In this document: positions 8,388 through 16,489 of the stretch, one piece after another
Numbering within the stretch: position 1 is the stretch's first letter
Layout: each line of letters starts with the position of its first letter
Origin: Thermotogaceae bacterium
GTDB taxonomy: Bacteria > Thermotogota > Thermotogae > Thermotogales > Thermotogaceae
Reading direction: 5' to 3'
NCBI GenBank assembly: GCA_015489065.1
Contig: WGAO01000083.1
Coordinates: 1-56,450 of the forward strand
Length of the DNA: 56,450 bases
The notes under the pieces: model-generated
Database searches by the model: none
Told to the model about the DNA's origin: nothing
Seen by the model: only the letters and a program-made list of their open reading frames with translations
Made by a program: the position numbers and the translations under genes

Positions 8388-8867
8388 GAACTGCGGCAGC
8401 TCTAGTGAGGCTTTGAATGAATTCAAAGCGAGCTCCAGCAATGTTATCTCACGCTGGAGCCTTTCTCTTTCCACAGGATCTGTGGTATTTTCCATCTTCA
8501 GCTTGAGCTCGTCTATTCTGTTTTTTATCTGAGATTTTGCCTCCTCTTGACGATCAACATTATTATGATCCTCTTCATCTACAGTATCGCGAGATTTTCT
8601 TCCAGGTATGTACATCCAAACCTTTGTTTTTCCAGCTACGGCAGCCAGAAATCCACCTCGTCTCCTCAAGTCGAGGAATATTCCACCGCTGATTATGAAT
8701 CCACCTTTTTTTATAGCTTCTTTTTTGAAGGCCAGATAATTGGATATCTCTTGGTTTAGAACGCGTATAATACTCATACTTGCCGGTGCCGAATGTGCAA
8801 GTCCCGGCTCACCAGGATCTAACTTATACCCTAGTATTGGATTGAAAGAGTTCGGGTTCACTCTCAT
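8355..8867 (-). CDS. Conserved-looking protein of unknown function
   Basis: The predicted 170-residue protein starts MRVNPNSFNPILGYKLDPG, has a compact middle (KKGGFIISGGIFLDLRRRGG then FLAAVAGKTKVWMYIPGRK), and ends in a charged helix likely to form a coiled coil (EEAKSQIKNRIDELKLKM, VERERLQREITLLELAL). There is no signal peptide or membrane segment. AGGTGAT lies six bases before the chosen ATG, better than the start 45 bases upstream. The gene is convergent with ispF and overlaps its 3' end by 33 bases. I do not recognise the family. A structural or flagellum-associated role is possible but unsupported. Confidence 0.65.
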   Translation of the reverse strand: MRVNPNSFNPILGYKLDPGEPGLAHSAPASMSIIRVLNQEISNYLAFKKEAIKKGGFIISGGIFLDLRRRGGFLAAVAGKTKVWMYIPGRKSRDTVDEEDHNNVDRQEEAKSQIKNRIDELKLKMENTTDPVERERLQREITLLELALNSFKASLELPQFLIGALIDTLA

Positions 8868-8930
8868 ATTATCACCTGTATAGATTTTAGGATATTTACT
8901 TCCGATTTTCAAAAAGAAAGGGGAGTCTGG

Positions 8931-9701
8931 ATGCTCAAAGATGTAAAACTCTTTGTTTTAGATATGGACGGAACGGTTCATATAAGTGGAGAACTCTTTC
9001 CGTGGACAATTCCTTTTCTGGAAAGAATAAGAGAACTCGGAAAGAGATATGTCTTTCTAACAAACAACTCATCAAAAGGTCCGAAGGATTATGAAAATGA
9101 ACTGGAGAAAATGGGAATACCAGATCCTGTGGTCTACACATCAGGTGAAGCCACGGCTCTTTACATAAAAGAGAAATTCGGGAGTGTTCGAATCTTTGTC
9201 ATGGGAACTAAGAATCTCATACGAGTCTTTGAGAGCAATGGTTTTTATATAGATGAAGAAAATCCGGAGGTTTTGGTTCTCGGATACGACACGGAAGTTA
9301 CATACGAAAAGATCAGGAAATTTGCAATACTTCTGAGAAAAAATCTCCCGTATATATCAACTCACCCGGATATAAATTGTCCGTCTAAAGATGGTTTGAT
9401 ACCAGATGCTGGAAGCTTCATGGCGCTTTTCAAGGTTTCTACGGGCAGGGAACCGGAAAAGATCATAGGAAAGCCGAATCCACAGATTCTTTACACCCTT
9501 TCAGAGAGGTTTAGAGTTCCTTTAAGTCAGATTGCTGTTGTGGGCGATCGACTTTACACCGATATAAAGCTCGCAAAGAATTCTGGAGCTGTCAGTGTTC
9601 TTGTCTTGAGTGGAGAAACATCGAGGGAGGATCTGGAAAAATCGGATGTATCACCAGATATAGTTGTGGAGAACTTATGGGAGCTCATAGAGATGATTTG
9701 A
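8931..9701 (+). CDS. HAD-superfamily phosphatase, NagD/p-nitrophenylphosphatase type
   Basis: The 256-residue protein has the four HAD motifs: LFVLDMDGTVHISG with the nucleophile Asp, FLTNNSS for motif II, Lys in IIGKPNPQI for motif III, and VVGDRLYTDIKLAKNSG for motif IV. The C2-type cap between residues about 80 and 180 places it in the NagD/AraL/PNPPase subgroup of small phosphate-ester hydrolases. The natural substrate cannot be predicted. GGGGAG precedes the ATG. It is monocistronic: the unknown gene upstream is divergent, and the fluoride riboswitch unit with its own promoter follows. Confidence 0.9.
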   Translation: MLKDVKLFVLDMDGTVHISGELFPWTIPFLERIRELGKRYVFLTNNSSKGPKDYENELEKMGIPDPVVYTSGEATALYIKEKFGSVRIFVMGTKNLIRVFESNGFYIDEENPEVLVLGYDTEVTYEKIRKFAILLRKNLPYISTHPDINCPSKDGLIPDAGSFMALFKVSTGREPEKIIGKPNPQILYTLSERFRVPLSQIAVVGDRLYTDIKLAKNSGAVSVLVLSGETSREDLEKSDVSPDIVVENLWELIEMI

Positions 9702-9712
9702 AAAATGAATTA

Positions 9713-9721
9713 TGATAAAAT
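9713..9721 (+). promoter_or_regulatory. Extended -10 promoter of the fluoride riboswitch unit
   Basis: TGATAAAAT fits an extended -10 element (TGnTAtaAT) about 16 bases before the aptamer. The start would fall at about 9728-9732, just upstream of the riboswitch. No convincing -35 hexamer is present, as expected for extended -10 promoters. Confidence 0.55.
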
Positions 9722-9736
9722 CTAAAACAAGTTTAT

Positions 9737-9786
9737 AGGGCGATGAGGCTCGCCCAAAATGCCCAGGAGGGCTGATGGCCTCTACC
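9737..9786 (+). promoter_or_regulatory. Fluoride riboswitch (crcB RNA motif) aptamer
   Basis: The sequence matches the fluoride aptamer almost base for base with the well-studied Thermotoga petrophila example as I remember it. Stem one is GGGCG/CGCCC (9738-9742 with 9751-9755) enclosing ATGAGGCT. Stem two is GCCC-AGGA-GGGC (9761-9772). The invariant GCTGATGGCCTCTACC follows. GAGGC in loop one (9745-9749) pairs with GCCTC (9778-9782) to make the pseudoknot that encapsulates fluoride with Mg2+. The 3' pseudoknot strand is also the left arm of the terminator hairpin. Ligand binding should therefore prevent termination and turn the downstream MutS-like genes on. The assignment is by conserved sequence and pairing; the switch logic is inferred from the overlap. 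Confidence 0.95.
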
Positions 9787-9811
9787 TAAGTGGTAGGGGC
9801 TTTTGTTTTTT
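9778..9811 (+). terminator. Riboswitch-controlled intrinsic terminator
   Basis: GCCTCTACC (9778-9786), loop TAAGT, GGTAGGGGC (9792-9800) form a nine-base-pair hairpin with one G-U pair, followed by TTTTGTTTTTT. Its left arm contains the pseudoknot bases of the fluoride aptamer, so aptamer and terminator are mutually exclusive. The U-tract ends about 15 bases before the first MutS-like start codon. Confidence 0.9.
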
Positions 9812-9826
9812 CAGGGAGGGATATTT

Positions 9827-11344
9827 ATGGATTGCGCGAGCATACTATGTAAAGAAGAATGCAATTTGAAAAAGGTGAGTTTAGAAGTTCTCAAAGATCT
9901 CAAACTTGATATTGTTATAAGAAGAATCGTCGCTTCCAAAGAGAGATATAACTTAGATCCCTTCTTTTTATCACCTCTAAAAAGTGAAGATGAGATAAGG
10001 TACAGGCAAGAGATATCAAAGGATGTGGAAAAAGAGGATATTTTTATCCACCTAAAAGAGTTTTCCAGAAGTATGGATAGAGTGAGTAGATTGAAGAAAA
10101 TGGCAGGGAAGTTGGAATACGAGTACAACAAAAAAGGTTGGATTTTGGAAACTGCGATAGCTTATTCAAAGGCCGTTCAAAAACTTCTCAGAGATTTAGA
10201 AAATTCGGATATCAGATCTGAAGGTTTGAAGAGGTTCAGGGGGTTTCTCAAGGAGTATGTGAGTTCTGAAGATTTCCAGTCTCTTGTTGAAGATTCGGAG
10301 AAGGTTAAAAGCGCTCTCTCTAGTATCAAGTATTCTCTGATCGTTGAGCCGGGAAAATTCAGCGTTAAGAAATATGAAGGTGAAGAGAATTTCGCACCAA
10401 GCGTTGAAGAAATCTTCTCAAAATTCAGGGACTCGGAATGTAATCAGTATGAATTTGAGATATTTGAAACACATGGTATGAATCACATCGAAGCTGCGAT
10501 ATTAGATTTTGTGGTTAAGTTGTATCCAAAGCCGTTTGAAATGCTCGATGAGTTTTGCAGAAAGCACGAGAATTTCTTGAACAGATGTATTTTAAAATTT
10601 GAAAGAGAAATTCAGTTCTACCTTTCGTATTTAGAATTTGTAAAACCTCTCAAAAATGGAGGTCTTCACTTTTGCTATCCAAGAGTAAGTGAAAACGATG
10701 AAAATTTCTATGCTGTCGATATGTTTGATATGGCATTGGCAACTACGATTGATCCAAAAAAGATTGTTAAGAATAACTTTCAATTGCAAACTCCTGAAAG
10801 GATAATAGTTGTAACAGGACCTAATCAGGGAGGAAAAACAACCTTCGCCAGAACATTCGGCCAGATTCATTATCTTGCAAGCCTGGGCCTACCTATACCT
10901 GCATCAAGTGCGAAACTTCTTATTCCTGACGGGATATTCACACATTTTGAGAGACAGGAAAAACTCCAAAGTTTAAAAAGTAAGCTGGAAGATGATTTGA
11001 TAAGAGCTAAAGAAATTGTGGATAAAGTTACAAACAGAAGTGTTGTAATAATGAACGAAGTTTTTTCATCTGCAGCCCTTTTTGACATGATAAGTCTTAG
11101 CAAGAAGATATTAGACAAGCTTTTGGAAAAAAACTGCATAGGGGTTTGGGTGACATTTGCCGATGAGCTCTCTAAATATAGCGAAAAGATTGTTAGCATG
11201 GTTGCACAGGTAGATCCAAAAGATCCCTCTGTGAGAACTTTCAAAATCGTTAGGAAGCCATCAGATGGATTGGCTTACGCTTTTTCTATAGCTGAGAAAT
11301 ACGGCCTAACTTATGAAAAAATTAAGGAGCGGGTGATACGATGA
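9827..11344 (+). CDS. MutS-related ATPase, first of a tandem pair
   Basis: This 505-residue protein resembles the lever/core and ATPase part of MutS proteins. Walker A is VVTGPNQGGKTTFARTF near residues 328-344, and Walker B is NRSVVIMNEVFSS near 402-414. Helical core segments precede them, including LSPLKSEDEIRYRQEIS, which is typical of MutS domain III. The N-terminal mismatch-recognition domain of true MutS (with Phe-x-Glu) and an Smr nuclease domain are absent. A mismatch-repair role is therefore not implied, and DNA-structure binding or another NTPase role is possible. GGGAGGG lies seven bases before the ATG; an upstream in-frame TTG falls inside the terminator. The second homologue overlaps its stop (ATGA). 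Transcription is gated by the fluoride riboswitch. Confidence 0.88.
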   Translation: MDCASILCKEECNLKKVSLEVLKDLKLDIVIRRIVASKERYNLDPFFLSPLKSEDEIRYRQEISKDVEKEDIFIHLKEFSRSMDRVSRLKKMAGKLEYEYNKKGWILETAIAYSKAVQKLLRDLENSDIRSEGLKRFRGFLKEYVSSEDFQSLVEDSEKVKSALSSIKYSLIVEPGKFSVKKYEGEENFAPSVEEIFSKFRDSECNQYEFEIFETHGMNHIEAAILDFVVKLYPKPFEMLDEFCRKHENFLNRCILKFEREIQFYLSYLEFVKPLKNGGLHFCYPRVSENDENFYAVDMFDMALATTIDPKKIVKNNFQLQTPERIIVVTGPNQGGKTTFARTFGQIHYLASLGLPIPASSAKLLIPDGIFTHFERQEKLQSLKSKLEDDLIRAKEIVDKVTNRSVVIMNEVFSSAALFDMISLSKKILDKLLEKNCIGVWVTFADELSKYSEKIVSMVAQVDPKDPSVRTFKIVRKPSDGLAYAFSIAEKYGLTYEKIKERVIR

Positions 11345-12861
11345 GAGTCCTCTTGATGTACAAAGACAGAGATTTCAAAGAGAGTGAACTCCCGAAAAAC
11401 TCTGAGGATCTCATAAGCGATCTTGGACTTGATGTGATTTTCGATCACATGTCAAAAGGTGATCAGTACATATTCAACATATCAAAAGAGGTTCTTTTGA
11501 ATCCTTTGGTAGACAAGGAAACGATAATCTATCGTCAGGAAATAATGAAAGACGCGCTTGAAAATCCAGAGATCATCAGAAGTCTCTACAGTATGACTAT
11601 AGAAGTCGAGGAGAGTAAAAGAGAAAAATGGTGGGGTATATTTGGCTGGAAGACCCCTTCAAATATCCTGAGTGGAGCAAGAAGAACTTTGGAATCGCTT
11701 TTATATTTTCTGAAAAAGCTCAGAAAAGTTGCAGATGAAAATTCGGATAAATTTCGATCCGAGGGATTTAGAAATTTCTTTGAAATGATAAAGACAGAGC
11801 TGAGCGATGAATATCTTCAGAGAGCAGAAGAGATGGTGGAGAAGCTTAAATTTCAAAGAGGAATTCTCCTGAGAGTTTCTATAGGTGAAGGAAATGAAGG
11901 AAAAGGCTATACATTGATAAAACCTCTGGAAAAGAAATGGTTTCAGAGGATATTAAGAAGACAGAAAGTGTACTCATACAAGTTGAATCCAAGAGACGAA
12001 GCTGGAGCCCAGGCTCTTGATGAAATAAGAAATAAAGGGATAAGCGAAGTAACGAGCGTTGTTGCGTGTGCTGCAGATCACATAGAGGATTTCTTTAAAA
12101 AGCTCAGAAGAGAAATTGCGTTTTATGTGGGAGCGATCAATCTCCAGGAAAGCATGAAAGCTCTTGAGATACCGATCACATTTCCAGTGGTGACCGATGA
12201 AAAGCAGATTTCGTTTAGGAATCTCGTCAGTATAAGCCTGGCTTTAACAAATGGTAAAAAAAAGGTCATTGGCAACGATCTAAAAGAAATTGGAAAAAAT
12301 CTTTTCATAGTGACTGGAGCTAACAGAGGAGGGAAAACAACATTTTTGAGGAGCTTTGGTCAAGCCGTTTTGATGATGCAGTCTGGAATGTTTGTATCAG
12401 CAAAAGATTTCAGTTCTAACCTTTACAGTGGAGTGTTTACTCATTTCAGAAGGGAAGAAGATGAGGACATGAAAATGGGAAAGTTTGAAGAGGAGCTCTC
12501 AAGGATGAGCATAATAGTTGATCAAATAAAGCCGGGGGCTCTTTTGCTTTTGAATGAATTTCTGTCATCAACGAATGAAAGGGAAGGTTCAGAAATAGCA
12601 CACCAGATAGTAAGAGCACTTGTTGAGAGTGGAATTAGTGTGATGTATGTAACTCATATGTACACGCTGGCAAGGAAATTTTTCGGATGTAAAAAAGCTA
12701 TCTTTTTAAGAGCTGAGAGAACTCCAGATGGAAGGAGAACTTTCAAGATAAAAGAAGGAGAGCCTTTACCAACGAGCTTTGGAGGGGATATTTACAAAAA
12801 GCTCTTTGGAGAGGAGATCGATGGATTAGAGAAGGAAAGAGAAGGATGTGCTCCTCTCTGA
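11341..12861 (+). CDS. MutS-related ATPase, second of a tandem pair
   Basis: This 506-residue protein is a paralogue of the preceding one, with the same layout: NPLVDKETIIYRQEIMKDAL in the core, Walker A VTGANRGGKTTFLRSF near residue 325, and Walker B GALLLLNEFLSSTNEREG near 399, followed by the VMYVTHMYTLARKF switch strand. It lacks the mismatch-binding domain. The divergence between the two copies, together with strict co-translation (ATGA overlap), suggests a heterodimer like eukaryotic MSH pairs. That is an inference. The gene ends about 45 bases before the -10 element of the transketolase gene. No strong terminator is visible between them. Confidence 0.88.
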   Translation: MRVLLMYKDRDFKESELPKNSEDLISDLGLDVIFDHMSKGDQYIFNISKEVLLNPLVDKETIIYRQEIMKDALENPEIIRSLYSMTIEVEESKREKWWGIFGWKTPSNILSGARRTLESLLYFLKKLRKVADENSDKFRSEGFRNFFEMIKTELSDEYLQRAEEMVEKLKFQRGILLRVSIGEGNEGKGYTLIKPLEKKWFQRILRRQKVYSYKLNPRDEAGAQALDEIRNKGISEVTSVVACAADHIEDFFKKLRREIAFYVGAINLQESMKALEIPITFPVVTDEKQISFRNLVSISLALTNGKKKVIGNDLKEIGKNLFIVTGANRGGKTTFLRSFGQAVLMMQSGMFVSAKDFSSNLYSGVFTHFRREEDEDMKMGKFEEELSRMSIIVDQIKPGALLLLNEFLSSTNEREGSEIAHQIVRALVESGISVMYVTHMYTLARKFFGCKKAIFLRAERTPDGRRTFKIKEGEPLPTSFGGDIYKKLFGEEIDGLEKEREGCAPL

Positions 12862-12905
12862 TTTTGAATAACAATGATGAGAGCTCAAGTGATCGCATTT
12901 TGAGG

Positions 12906-12911
12906 TATAAT
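12906..12911 (+). promoter_or_regulatory. -10 element of the transketolase gene
   Basis: A perfect TATAAT within TGAGGTATAATGAAC lies about 40 bases before the transketolase ATG. No good -35 hexamer is at standard spacing. It would let tkt be transcribed independently of the fluoride-controlled pair upstream. Confidence 0.5.
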
Positions 12912-12949
12912 GAACATCAACAGAAGACTACGAAAAGGAGGGATTAGAT

Positions 12950-14830
12950 ATGAGATTCGAATACGACGAGCTTCCAAAGGAGTTGGAAAAAGAGCTCAAG
13001 GAAAAGGCAAAGTTTGCCAGAGCAGATATACTTAAAATGACCAACATAGCTAAATCTGGTCATCCTGGAGGTTCAATGTCATCGATTGAGATATTTTTAA
13101 CTGTCTACACATTCGCAAATTTTGACCCGAAGAATCCAGACGATCCAAATAGGGACAAATTCGTTATAAGCCATGGTCATACATCGCCGGGAGTTTACTC
13201 AGCTCTTATACAAGTTGGCGCGATAGACAGAGAAGAAGTTCTCACATCCTTCAGACATGTATCATCCAGATTCGAAGGTCATGTTACAAGAGGCCTTCCG
13301 GGTATAGATTGGACAACTGGAAATTTGGGACAGGGTCTATCAGCCGGCCTTGGAATGGCCCTTGCTACGAGATACAACGGTAGAGATTATCATGTCTTCG
13401 TTATGATGTCAGATGCGGAGCAGAACAAGGGACAAGTTGCAGAGGCAAGAAGGTTGGCAGTTAAGTACAACACGGAAAATCTTACAGTGGTTGTGGATTA
13501 CAACGATGCTCAGATAAGTGGAAAAGCATCAAACATAATGAAAGTGAACATAAAGGAGGAGTATGAGGCTGCAGGATGGAAGGTTTACGAAACTGATGGA
13601 CATGATTTCAGCTTGCTCTACTCTGCAATAAAGAAAGCGGTTGAGGATGGAAGTCCAAGTGTTGTTCTTGCGCGTACAAAGATAGGAAAAGGGATATCGT
13701 TTATGGAAGATCAGGTCAAATATCATGGGAAACCACTTTCTGATGAGGAATTAGAGAAAGCGCTGAAAGAACTCGGAGTTGAGAACGATACGGAAAAATT
13801 CAAAGAAAAGAGAAAAAAACTACCGATCAAAAAACCTTCCAGGGTTAAGAAAGAGTACGAGGTAAATATAGATGCAGGAGAACCTTTTGTCTACGAAAAA
13901 GATATGGATGGTAGGGGAGCAATTGGTAAAGCCATACTCGATCTAGTTAAGAGGAATCCAAACTCCCCAATAGCTGCTGTAGACTGTGATCTTCTCGAAT
14001 CTGTCAGATTCAACTGGCTCGCCGAGGAATTTCTAGAAAGAATAATAGAAGCTGGTGTTGCCGAGCAGAATGCTGCAACAGTTGCAGGGGCTATGTCAGC
14101 TGAAGGGGTAATTACTTTCTTTGGAGATTTTGGAGTTTTCGCAGTGGATGAGACATTCAACAACCAAAGGCTTAACGCGATGAATCATACGAATCTCAAA
14201 GTCATAGCTACCCATTGCGGAACGAATGTTGGTGAAGACGGAAAGACTCATCATGCGCTCTTTTATCTAACTGGAGTGGCAAACTGGTTTGGTTTCGAGG
14301 TAATAGTACCATCGGACGCTAATCAAGCTGATAGAGCTGTTAGATATGCCGCTTCAAGATATGGAAACTTCCTTATATCGGTTGGAAGATCAAAGCTGCC
14401 AATAATAAAGAAAGAAGACGGAAGAGTGTTTTATGATGAAAACTATACGATGGATTGCAAGAGAGCAGATATCATAAGGAAGCCAAAATCTGACAGAGTT
14501 GTTGTAAGCATGGGATCAGTTGTCCCATTTGCGGTAGAAGCGGCTGATGAGGTTGGTGCAGGCACAGTAGCTATTCCTTGCCCTTTGAGCTTTGAAATTG
14601 AGAGCTTGAAAGATTTGCTGAATGGAAAAAAGATATTGGTTGTTGAAGATCACAACTGGTTTGGACTTGGAGCTCTTCTTGCCTACAAAATGGTAAGCGC
14701 TGGAATAGTTCCGAAAAGGTTTGAGCATGTAGCGATAAGGGAGTTCACAGAATCCGGAAATTGGAAAGACATTTATAAACTTCATGGTCTGAGTAAAGGA
14801 AAGATCAAGGAAAAGCTAGAGAGTCTTTGA
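12950..14830 (+). CDS. tkt: Transketolase
   Basis: This full-length 626-residue transketolase transfers two-carbon units in the non-oxidative pentose phosphate pathway, using thiamine diphosphate. The N-terminal domain shows IAKSGHPGGSMSSIEIFL, the substrate His region ISHGHTSPGVYS, the GNLGQGLSAGLGMAL block and the ThDP/Mg motif region MSDAEQNKGQVAEARRLA. The pyrimidine domain has EAGVAEQNAATVAGAMSAEG with the catalytic Glu, and HCGTNVGEDGKTHHAL. The C-terminal domain follows from about residue 500. Both halves are in one chain, unlike split two-gene versions. AAAGGAGGG precedes the ATG. It is monocistronic, with a -10 element upstream and a strong terminator downstream. Confidence 0.95.
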   Translation: MRFEYDELPKELEKELKEKAKFARADILKMTNIAKSGHPGGSMSSIEIFLTVYTFANFDPKNPDDPNRDKFVISHGHTSPGVYSALIQVGAIDREEVLTSFRHVSSRFEGHVTRGLPGIDWTTGNLGQGLSAGLGMALATRYNGRDYHVFVMMSDAEQNKGQVAEARRLAVKYNTENLTVVVDYNDAQISGKASNIMKVNIKEEYEAAGWKVYETDGHDFSLLYSAIKKAVEDGSPSVVLARTKIGKGISFMEDQVKYHGKPLSDEELEKALKELGVENDTEKFKEKRKKLPIKKPSRVKKEYEVNIDAGEPFVYEKDMDGRGAIGKAILDLVKRNPNSPIAAVDCDLLESVRFNWLAEEFLERIIEAGVAEQNAATVAGAMSAEGVITFFGDFGVFAVDETFNNQRLNAMNHTNLKVIATHCGTNVGEDGKTHHALFYLTGVANWFGFEVIVPSDANQADRAVRYAASRYGNFLISVGRSKLPIIKKEDGRVFYDENYTMDCKRADIIRKPKSDRVVVSMGSVVPFAVEAADEVGAGTVAIPCPLSFEIESLKDLLNGKKILVVEDHNWFGLGALLAYKMVSAGIVPKRFEHVAIREFTESGNWKDIYKLHGLSKGKIKEKLESL

Positions 14831-14832
14831 GA

Positions 14833-14862
14833 AAAGCCCCCGATCGGGGGCTTTTTTGTTTT
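14833..14862 (+). terminator. Intrinsic terminator after transketolase
   Basis: A perfect inverted repeat AAGCCCCCGATCGGGGGCTT is followed by TTTTGTTTT, starting a few bases after the tkt stop. It separates tkt from the long downstream operon. Confidence 0.93.
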
Positions 14863-14946
14863 CGATGTAATAGAATTAGTAAGTCCAAATTCAACACTAA
14901 ATGTGATAGTATTCAAGCGAAGTAGAAAGTTATAGGAGGTAATTGT

Positions 14947-15444
14947 ATGAATCTCAGTAAGGGAGAAAGGAAATATTTGATAGGAATTCTTCTGACGGAA
15001 AATGAGTATGGATGGACAAGACTCAAATGGGTGGCGGACTTCTTTGGGGTGAAGATGTCCACTGTTAAGGAATTTCTGAACTCACTTGAGGATAAAAAAC
15101 TGATAACTCATCAAAGAAGAGGAGCGATATTTCTAACTGATATTGGAAGAGAAATTGCGTCTAGAGAAAAGCAAAGATTGGATGTTCTTATCAAATTTAT
15201 GACAGGTTGCCTCGTGCTCGATGATGAAACAGCAAATAAGAATGCCATGAAAATTCTATTTGAATTAGATGATAAAGTTTCGAATCGTCTTTACAAGTTC
15301 ATAGAGTTTATGACTCTATGTCCTACAAAGCCTGTTTTCATAGATAAATTTGAAAGCTATATAAAGGATGGAAAATACGAGATGTGTAGTTACTGCCCCG
15401 TTCTCTTCGACAAGGAGGGATACGATGAAATTAAGCGAGGCTAA
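14947..15444 (+). CDS. DtxR/MntR-like transcriptional regulator, diverged metal site
   Basis: The 165-residue protein has an N-terminal winged helix (GERKYLIGILLTENEYGWTRLKWVADFFGVKMSTVKEFLNSLEDKKLITHQRRGAIFLTDIGREIA) and a dimerisation helix region, laid out as in DtxR/MntR metal-dependent repressors. The usual EHxxS metal ligands are not present: the equivalent stretch reads AMKILFELDDKVSNRL. Instead the C-terminus carries Cys in TLCPTKP and a CSYCP motif, which could bind zinc or an iron-sulfur cluster. TAGGAGGTAATT precedes the ATG. It overlaps the MoxR gene by 20 bases and heads a long operon, so autoregulation is plausible. Confidence 0.65.
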   Translation: MNLSKGERKYLIGILLTENEYGWTRLKWVADFFGVKMSTVKEFLNSLEDKKLITHQRRGAIFLTDIGREIASREKQRLDVLIKFMTGCLVLDDETANKNAMKILFELDDKVSNRLYKFIEFMTLCPTKPVFIDKFESYIKDGKYEMCSYCPVLFDKEGYDEIKRG

Positions 15445-16489
15445 AAAATTGGCGAAGAAGATAATGTCAGTTGGAGAGATCCCACTTCTTGTGGGTCACT
15501 TTGGAGTTGGGAAAACTGATCTCGTGAGGGAGATAGCTGAAGAATCAGGCAGAGAACTGGTAATTCTCATATTGTCTCAAATGGAACCGGGAGATCTGAT
15601 AGGCCTTCCGGCACGTGGGGAAAACAAGACAGTTTTTCTAAAACCTGACTGGTGGCCAGAAAGCGACAACACGATACTGCTTTTGGATGAGATAAACAGG
15701 GCACATAGATCTATAAGGAATGCGATAATGCAGCTCCTTGTAGACAAGAGAATACACAATCATGTTCTTCCCGATGGTGTGTGGATCGCAGCTGCTATGA
15801 ACCCACCAGACGATGAGTACGATCAGGCTGAACTTATAACAGATCCGGCGTTCATTTCCAGATTTTTCGTTTTGGAGATAAATCCAGATCCAGAGGAATG
15901 GGTGAAATGGTCAGAAAGAAATGGTGTACATGAATCCGTGAGAAAATTCATAAATAGCTACCCTGAGTTTCTTTCGTCAAGCAGGTCAGTATCTATAAAA
16001 GCTGATTTGAAACCCAGCCCGAGGAGTTGGTATAAACTTGGGAAAGTCCTATCAGTTCTTTCAGAAGACGAGATCAATGAATATGGTTACACGCTTGCCG
16101 CGGGAATAATAGGTCCTGAGGCTGCAAAAGTGTTTTACGATTCATATCTCAGAAATTCGAATATTCCATCAGCTGAGAAGATCCTCCTTGAAAACTTGGA
16201 TCTGGATTTAAAGAGCGTGGATGAATACAATTCATTAGTTGTGAGAATTATAGACTTTCTTTCCTCGGTGGATGATGAAAAGATAGTGAAGTACATGGAT
16301 GAAGTTTCGAAAATATCAGAGAACATCTTTGGAATGTCAAAGAAACTTCCGAAGGAATCTTTTTACGCTCTCATGAGATACATAGTGGATGAATCAGAGA
16401 AATCTGGAATAAGAGGTAAATTCTTTGATTCACTACTCTCAGAGCTTATGAAACACGACGAGCTTGTTGAAATGGTGAGGAGTATATGA
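15425..16489 (+). CDS. MoxR-type AAA+ ATPase
   Basis: This 354-residue protein has Walker A LVGHFGVGKTDLVREIA near residue 22, the GDLIGLP segment, Walker B NTILLLDEINRAHRSIRNAIMQLL, sensor 1 AAAMNPPD and FISRFFVLEI. This is the MoxR/CoxD branch of AAA+ proteins, which act as chaperones for partners with VWA domains. Its immediate partner is the DUF2201/VWA gene downstream, overlapping by four bases (ATGA). The start at 15425 is preceded by AAGGAGGGATACG; the upstream in-frame ATG lies deep in the regulator gene and lacks a ribosome binding site. Confidence 0.88.
   Translation: MKLSEAKKLAKKIMSVGEIPLLVGHFGVGKTDLVREIAEESGRELVILILSQMEPGDLIGLPARGENKTVFLKPDWWPESDNTILLLDEINRAHRSIRNAIMQLLVDKRIHNHVLPDGVWIAAAMNPPDDEYDQAELITDPAFISRFFVLEINPDPEEWVKWSERNGVHESVRKFINSYPEFLSSSRSVSIKADLKPSPRSWYKLGKVLSVLSEDEINEYGYTLAAGIIGPEAAKVFYDSYLRNSNIPSAEKILLENLDLDLKSVDEYNSLVVRIIDFLSSVDDEKIVKYMDEVSKISENIFGMSKKLPKESFYALMRYIVDESEKSGIRGKFFDSLLSELMKHDELVEMVRSI

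Noticed and set aside
9803-9826. Upstream TTG start for the first MutS-like gene
   Set aside because: It lies in the U-tract of the riboswitch terminator; ATG 9827 has a proper ribosome binding site.
15368-15424. Longer MoxR start at ATG 15368
   Set aside because: No ribosome binding site, extra residues unlike MoxR proteins, and it would lie deep inside the regulator gene.
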